This document shows positions 60,015-64,000 of a stretch of 64,000 nucleotides of DNA, in pieces. Positions within the stretch are counted from its first letter, which is position 1. The number at the start of each line of letters is the position of its first letter. The notes beneath the pieces are model-generated. The model had not been told where the DNA came from, did not search any database, and was given only the letters and a program-made list of their open reading frames with translations. A program made the translations under genes and the position numbers. The stretch is from Bog-473 sp963742035. GTDB lineage: Bacteria > Actinomycetota > Acidimicrobiia > Acidimicrobiales > RAAP-2. The stretch spans positions 1-64,000 of the forward strand of contig CAVUKH010000007.1 of the NCBI GenBank assembly GCA_963742035.1, written 5' to 3'.

Positions 60015-63000
60015 TCAGCCGAAACTCTCGATGGCAGCCATCCCGACGATGGGGCGGTTCAGATGGATGCCGCCGGCCGATCCGTAGAAGCCGGCGTCGC
60101 CGTAGTTGAAGATCCCGCCGTCGCGCCCGACCATCCAGTACCCCTGGCCGTCGGCGGTGCGGTCCATCCCGACCATCGGAGCGCTGATGGGCGTGCCCCC
60201 GGCCGATCCGAAGTAGGCGACGCTCCCGAAGTTGAAGATCCCGCCGTCGGACGCCACGAGCCAGTAGCCACTCCCGTCGGGGGCCGTCGTCATGCCGACG
60301 ATCGGCTTCTGCAGCGGCAGGCCGCCGGTGGATCCGAGGAAGGTGGCGTCACCGAACGCGAAGATCCCGCCGTCGGACGCCACCAGCCAGTAGCCGCCCC
60401 CGTCGAAGGTCGAGGCCATGCCGACGATCGGCTTGTCGAGCGAAAGGCTGCCCGTCGAGCCGAAGAAAGCGGCGTCACCGAACGCGAAGATCCCGCCGTC
60501 GGACGCGACCAGCCAGTAACCGCCACCGTCGGGAGTGGGCGACATGGCGACAATCGGCGCATTGAGGCGCATGCCGCCGGTGGAGCCGTAGAACACGGCG
60601 TCTCCGAAGGCAAAGATGCCGCCGTCCGATGCCAGCAGCCAGTAGCCGGCATCGTCGGGTGTCGCCGCCATGCCGACGATCGGCGCGTTCAGATGCAGGC
60701 TCCCCGTGGACCCGTAGAACTGGGCCCCGCCGTAGCTGAAGATCCCGCCGTCACTGGCGACCTCCCAGTATCCAGGCGCGCTGATGGGTTTGATGGAGAT
60801 GACCAGGCTCGCCCGAGCCGACAAGAGGTTCGAGTCCGTGACACTGAAGGTGACCGGGTATTCGCCCGAGATCGTGGGAGTGCCGCTGAGGCTGCCGTCG
60901 GCCGCCACATGGATGCCGGGCGGCAAGGTCCCCCCGGCGACCGCCCACGAGTACGGCGCCAGTCCGCCACTCGCCGCCAGGGAGGCGGCATAGGGGATGC
61001 CGATGGTACCGACGGTGAGACCGGTGGTGGTGACGGTCGGAGGTGCCGAGAGGGTGGCGATGGTGCCGCCGAAGTCGGTGCCGCTTCCGACCGCTTCACA
61101 GTTGACGGGGCTAGCGCATGTCACACCGGACAACGAGGCTTCGCCCGAAGGTGCGGCCTGACTCGTCCACTGCGCGCCGGCGTCGGTTGTGGCGACGATG
61201 GTGGAGCCGCCCACGGCGGTGCACAGTGACGCGCTCACACAGCTGACGGACTGCAAGGCGGTCGTGCCGGCCGGCGTTCCCAGGTCGTTCCAGACGGAGC
61301 CACCGTCCGTCGTCGCGACCACATGGGCACCGGTTGCCACGCAGATCGTGTCGCTGGCACAGGAGATGCCGTCGAGGCTGGTGGCTGCCGTCGGCGGGGT
61401 CTGCGGCACCCAGGTCGTCCCCCCGTTGGTGGTGGAGAGGATCACCGCGCTCGGGCCACCTGACGAGAGCCCGACTGCTGTGCAGTGCAGGGCATCCGGG
61501 CAGGAGATGCCGGTGAAGTTGGTCACGACCCCGGGGTAGGGCTCCGTCGTCCACGTGGCACCCCCATCGGCGGTCGCGATGATGCTGGGAGAGGAGGTGC
61601 CGAAGTCGCTCACGGCGCGACATGTCGTGGCATCCACGCACGAGACCGCCGTGAGGATGCCCACCCCCGTCGGGACGGTCTCTGATGTCCACGTGGCGCC
61701 GGCGTCGACGGTTCCGATGACCGCTGGGCTGCCGAAGATGCCGAATCCCACGGCCGTGCACGTGGATGTCGTTGCACACGAGATGCCATTGAGACCGTCG
61801 ACGGTGGAAGGGATCGCCTGATGGCTCCATGCATACCCTTCGTTGACCGAAGTCAACACGGTGTTCACCCCCGCCGCGAAGCAGTCGGCAGTAGTGGGGC
61901 ACGACACCGAGCTCAAGCGGCTGGTTCCCGGTGGGGGGGTCTGGGCCGACCACGACAGACCACCCGTCGTCGTCCCCATGATCGTCGACCCCGCCCCGAT
62001 ATTGCCGGTATTGCCGACGGCGACGCAGTTCGCGGCAGAGGAACAGGAGATCCCGGTGAGATCGACGGCATTGGCCGGCGGGCTCTGGGGTGACCATGTG
62101 GAGCCATTGTTGGAGGTGCTGACGACGTAGGGAGTGGAGCTGAGGTTGGTGCCGACCGCTATGCAAGTGGTTTCACTGGTGCAGGTGATGGAACCTAACT
62201 GCGATCCCAGATGGAATCGAGGACGTCGGGTGTCCAGTCGTTAAAGTCAACCGTGCTGAGGGAAGTTGCTCCGCCACCGCTCGCGATGCCAACGGCTACG
62301 CAAGTCGTCGGCTGTCGAACATGAGACACAGGTCGAGATGACGTTACTGGCGGTTGATCCAGTGTCGCCCATGTAGCTCCATCCTGAGTTCCGACGATTG
62401 ATGGGCAAGACCATCGACCTACACCGACGGCCACGCAAGTGATAGCATTGGGACACGAAACGCTAGCGAGTGAGTTGAGTGCCAGCCGGCGGTGTCTGAG
62501 GGTTCCAGGTGTGACCCGTCAGGTGTGTGCGACGATTCTGATCCCACCCACAGCCGTGCACTCATCGATGGTGAAGCAGGAGATCGATTGCGCCGGGAAC
62601 GATGGATCCTGAACCGTCCAGGTCTCTCCACCGTTGCTCGACTTCATGATGCCCGAGCCCCCGCCGGCGTAACAGACCGCTGCCGAGGGGCACGAGACAG
62701 TGGACAGTGTGGTGACGCCCGACGGGGGAGTCGCAGCGGACCAGGTTGCGCCATCATTCTGGGTGACGATGACGGAGGCCACGTGGCCACCGTCGTCACC
62801 CACGGCAACGCAGGTCGTGGAGCTCGCCGTGGTGTTCGGCGCGCACGAGACCGCGTTCACATTGGCCAGGGGATTGAAGCTCGCAGTCGTCTGCCAGTTT
62901 GGGGTAGCGGCTGTCGCCGGAAGACTTGAGACCTGCACCCCGAGAACGCAGAGAGCGACGACCGCCATGGTCGCCAGCGCGGTGCGGGTGATTTTCCTGA

Positions 63001-63061
63001 GGGCGGGTACCGCTGCCCCCCTCCGACCGAGAAGGACCCACCAATGACCGACGTCTCGCAC
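60015..63061 (-). pseudogene. Secreted SDGGIF-repeat protein, disrupted by frameshifts
   Basis: A GTG at 63061 (uncertain) opens an N-terminal part with an export signal (ALATMAVVALCVLGVQVSSL). Repeats with paired Cys and AVG follow to a TGA at 62519. Between about 62200 and 62530 the repeat pattern hops between frames at least four times (for example SVSCPNAITCVAVGVGRWSC, then TTCVAVGIASGGGATSLSTV). From about 62210 to 60015 one frame stays open, with more Cys-paired repeats, an Ig-like putative domain (GIPYAASLAASGGLAPYSWA) and six SDGGIF repeats. It is a paralogue of the intact protein at 24174. Either a decaying gene or a badly sequenced segment. Confidence 0.75.
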
Positions 63062-63069
63062 CGTTCATT

Positions 63070-63136
63070 CTTCGGTAGAAGTGGAGCAAACCTCGAGTCG
63101 AATCTCATCTTCGGCAGAAGTGGAGCAAACCTCGAG
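63070..63136. repeat. Direct repeat, 28 bp, 39-bp period
   Basis: CTTCGG(T/C)AGAAGTGGAGCAA plus ACCTCGAG occurs at 63070-63097 and 63109-63136, with one mismatch. It lies in the gap upstream of the secreted-repeat gene and downstream of the dehydrogenase. It could be a duplicated promoter or operator element or a small tandem expansion; its sequence composition differs from the surrounding coding DNA. Confidence 0.75.
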
Positions 63137-63158
63137 CTCGAAATCGGAACGGTCGTTG

Positions 63159-64000
63159 CTAAATCGGCCGGGGCGCTGGCACGACCACGTTGGGTGGCTT
63201 CCGCCCGGCCAGCACGTCGCACACGCCCTGACATGCAAGGCGCGCCATTCGCGTCCGTGTCTGAATTGTTGCACTCCCGATGTGAGGGAGGAGGGTCGTC
63301 CGGGGCGCGGTGAGGAGGCGCTGGTTCACCCGGGGCTCCCCGTCGAAGACGTCAAGCCCGGCGGCGTAGATGGATCCCGATTCGAGCGCGTCGACGAGGG
63401 CGTCTTCGTCGACGACGGGTCCGCGTGCGGTGTTGATCAAGACGGCCGTCGGCTTCATTCGAGCCAATTGTGCTGCCCCGATCAGGTGGCGCGTGGACTG
63501 GTTGAGCGGAACATGCAGGCTGACGATGTCCGCTCGCTCCAGGAGCACGTCAAGTGTCGGGACGAAACCGGCAAGACCGGTGTCGTGGCGCGTGGTGTGG
63601 ATCACCTCCATGTCGAACCCGGCCGCCCGTTGGGCGACGGCGCGGGCGATACGGCCGAACCCGACCAATCCGAGCGTCGCCCCGTGGACGTCACGTGCCA
63701 GATGCGTGCCAAAGCCCCACCCCGTCCATCGGCCTTCCCGGAGGTCTCGCTCCGCATCGCTTGCAAGCCGGGTTGCAGTCAGGATCAGAAGGAAAGCCAG
63801 ATCCGCTGTCGTGTCATCGAGCACACCCGGGGTGTTGCAGACCGTGATGCCCATCGTCGTCGCCGAGACGACATCGATGTTGTCGTAGCCGACGGCTGCA
63901 TTGGCCACGACCCGGAGCCGTCCACTTCGCCCCGACTCGAGGACGGCGGCGTCGATGCGATCGGTGAGGTGGCAGACGATCCCGTCACACTCGGCGGCCG
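63159..64000 (-). CDS. D-isomer-specific 2-hydroxyacid dehydrogenase, 5' end outside window
   Basis: About 280 residues are visible. The catalytic-domain block NAAVGYDNIDVVSATTMGI and VCNTPGVLDDTTADLAF precede the NAD fold LGLVGFGRIARAVAQRAAG, the catalytic Arg in VLINTARGPVVDEDALVDAL, the Glu in GLDVFDGEPRVN, and LLPHIGSATIQTR with the catalytic His. It resembles glyoxylate/hydroxypyruvate reductases more than phosphoglycerate dehydrogenase because it lacks C-terminal ACT domains and ends soon after the His. The start codon lies beyond 64000. Confidence 0.9.
   Translation of the reverse strand, partial: AAECDGIVCHLTDRIDAAVLESGRSGRLRVVANAAVGYDNIDVVSATTMGITVCNTPGVLDDTTADLAFLLILTATRLASDAERDLREGRWTGWGFGTHLARDVHGATLGLVGFGRIARAVAQRAAGFDMEVIHTTRHDTGLAGFVPTLDVLLERADIVSLHVPLNQSTRHLIGAAQLARMKPTAVLINTARGPVVDEDALVDALESGSIYAAGLDVFDGEPRVNQRLLTAPRTTLLPHIGSATIQTRTRMARLACQGVCDVLAGRKPPNVVVPAPRPI

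Noticed and set aside
63044..63313. Plus-strand frame encoding the 39-bp repeat as a 13-residue peptide repeat
   Set aside because: It runs antisense into the hydroxyacid dehydrogenase gene and lacks other protein-like features; the repeat is better treated as DNA.

Overview
The window is high-GC DNA with mixed ATG/GTG/TTG starts, frequent 4-bp stop/start overlaps and some apparently leaderless genes. This fits an actinobacterium. The gene content (group 1h [NiFe]-hydrogenase, DUF35/SCP2-thiolase/acyl-CoA dehydrogenase modules, secreted proteins with SDGGIF repeats) suggests a member of the Acidimicrobiia or a close relative; that placement is inference.

Region 1-4450 looks like the edge of an integrated element. 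It holds relic coding sequence, a large tyrosine recombinase with an HNH-like N-terminus, and a decayed ISL3-type insertion sequence with recognisable ends and a near-perfect target duplication. It stops at a tRNA-Lys(CTT), beyond which core-like genes begin.

Region 4784-13466 holds an acyl-CoA dehydrogenase, a cupin and an acetate module: a sodium/solute symporter with its small subunit, a LytS/LytTR-type two-component system, a SatP-type acetate channel and acetyl-CoA synthetase. Two direct repeats spaced 21 bp lie in front of the channel gene and look like the LytTR-regulator target.

Region 13490-19240 is a probable light/photo-oxidative-stress cluster. A B12-binding regulator with the CarH signature (Trp-x9-Glu-His plus axial His) sits beside a cyclopropane-fatty-acid-synthase-like methyltransferase, DUF1365 protein, FAD amine oxidase, SRPBCC protein and SDR. 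Related A/T-rich palindromes with a central CA occur at both promoters. The SDR has a +1 frameshift.

Region 19254-42243 is mostly acyl-CoA and small-molecule catabolism: VOC proteins, DUF35 proteins, AMP ligase, thioesterase, thiolase, acyl-CoA dehydrogenase, ferredoxin, aldehyde and alcohol dehydrogenases, SDR, frameshifted class II aldolase, RidA, PEP-mutase-like, ThuA and RraA-like proteins. It also has a short autonomous transcription unit (21963-22185), a secreted probable two-propeller protein, a secreted GH99-like hydrolase and a YihY membrane protein.

Region 42267-59977 is a complete high-affinity [NiFe]-hydrogenase locus. One long leftward operon runs hhyS, hhyL, nifU-like, DUF5947, DUF6084, an unknown 491-aa gene, maturation protease, two tiny membrane-peptide genes, yceI, hypC, a small membrane protein gene, hypD, hypF, a SIS-HypC fusion gene, a SIS gene and hypE, mostly translationally coupled. 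A PadR-YceI fusion regulator diverges from hhyS; a PAS-only protein and hypA-hypB follow. The enzyme should scavenge low H2 and feed electrons to respiration.

Region 60015-64000 holds a second SDGGIF-repeat secreted protein broken by several frameshifts, a 39-bp-period direct repeat, and a D-2-hydroxyacid dehydrogenase cut by the window end. Single-base indels in three otherwise well-conserved genes mean assembly error should be excluded before calling them pseudogenes.
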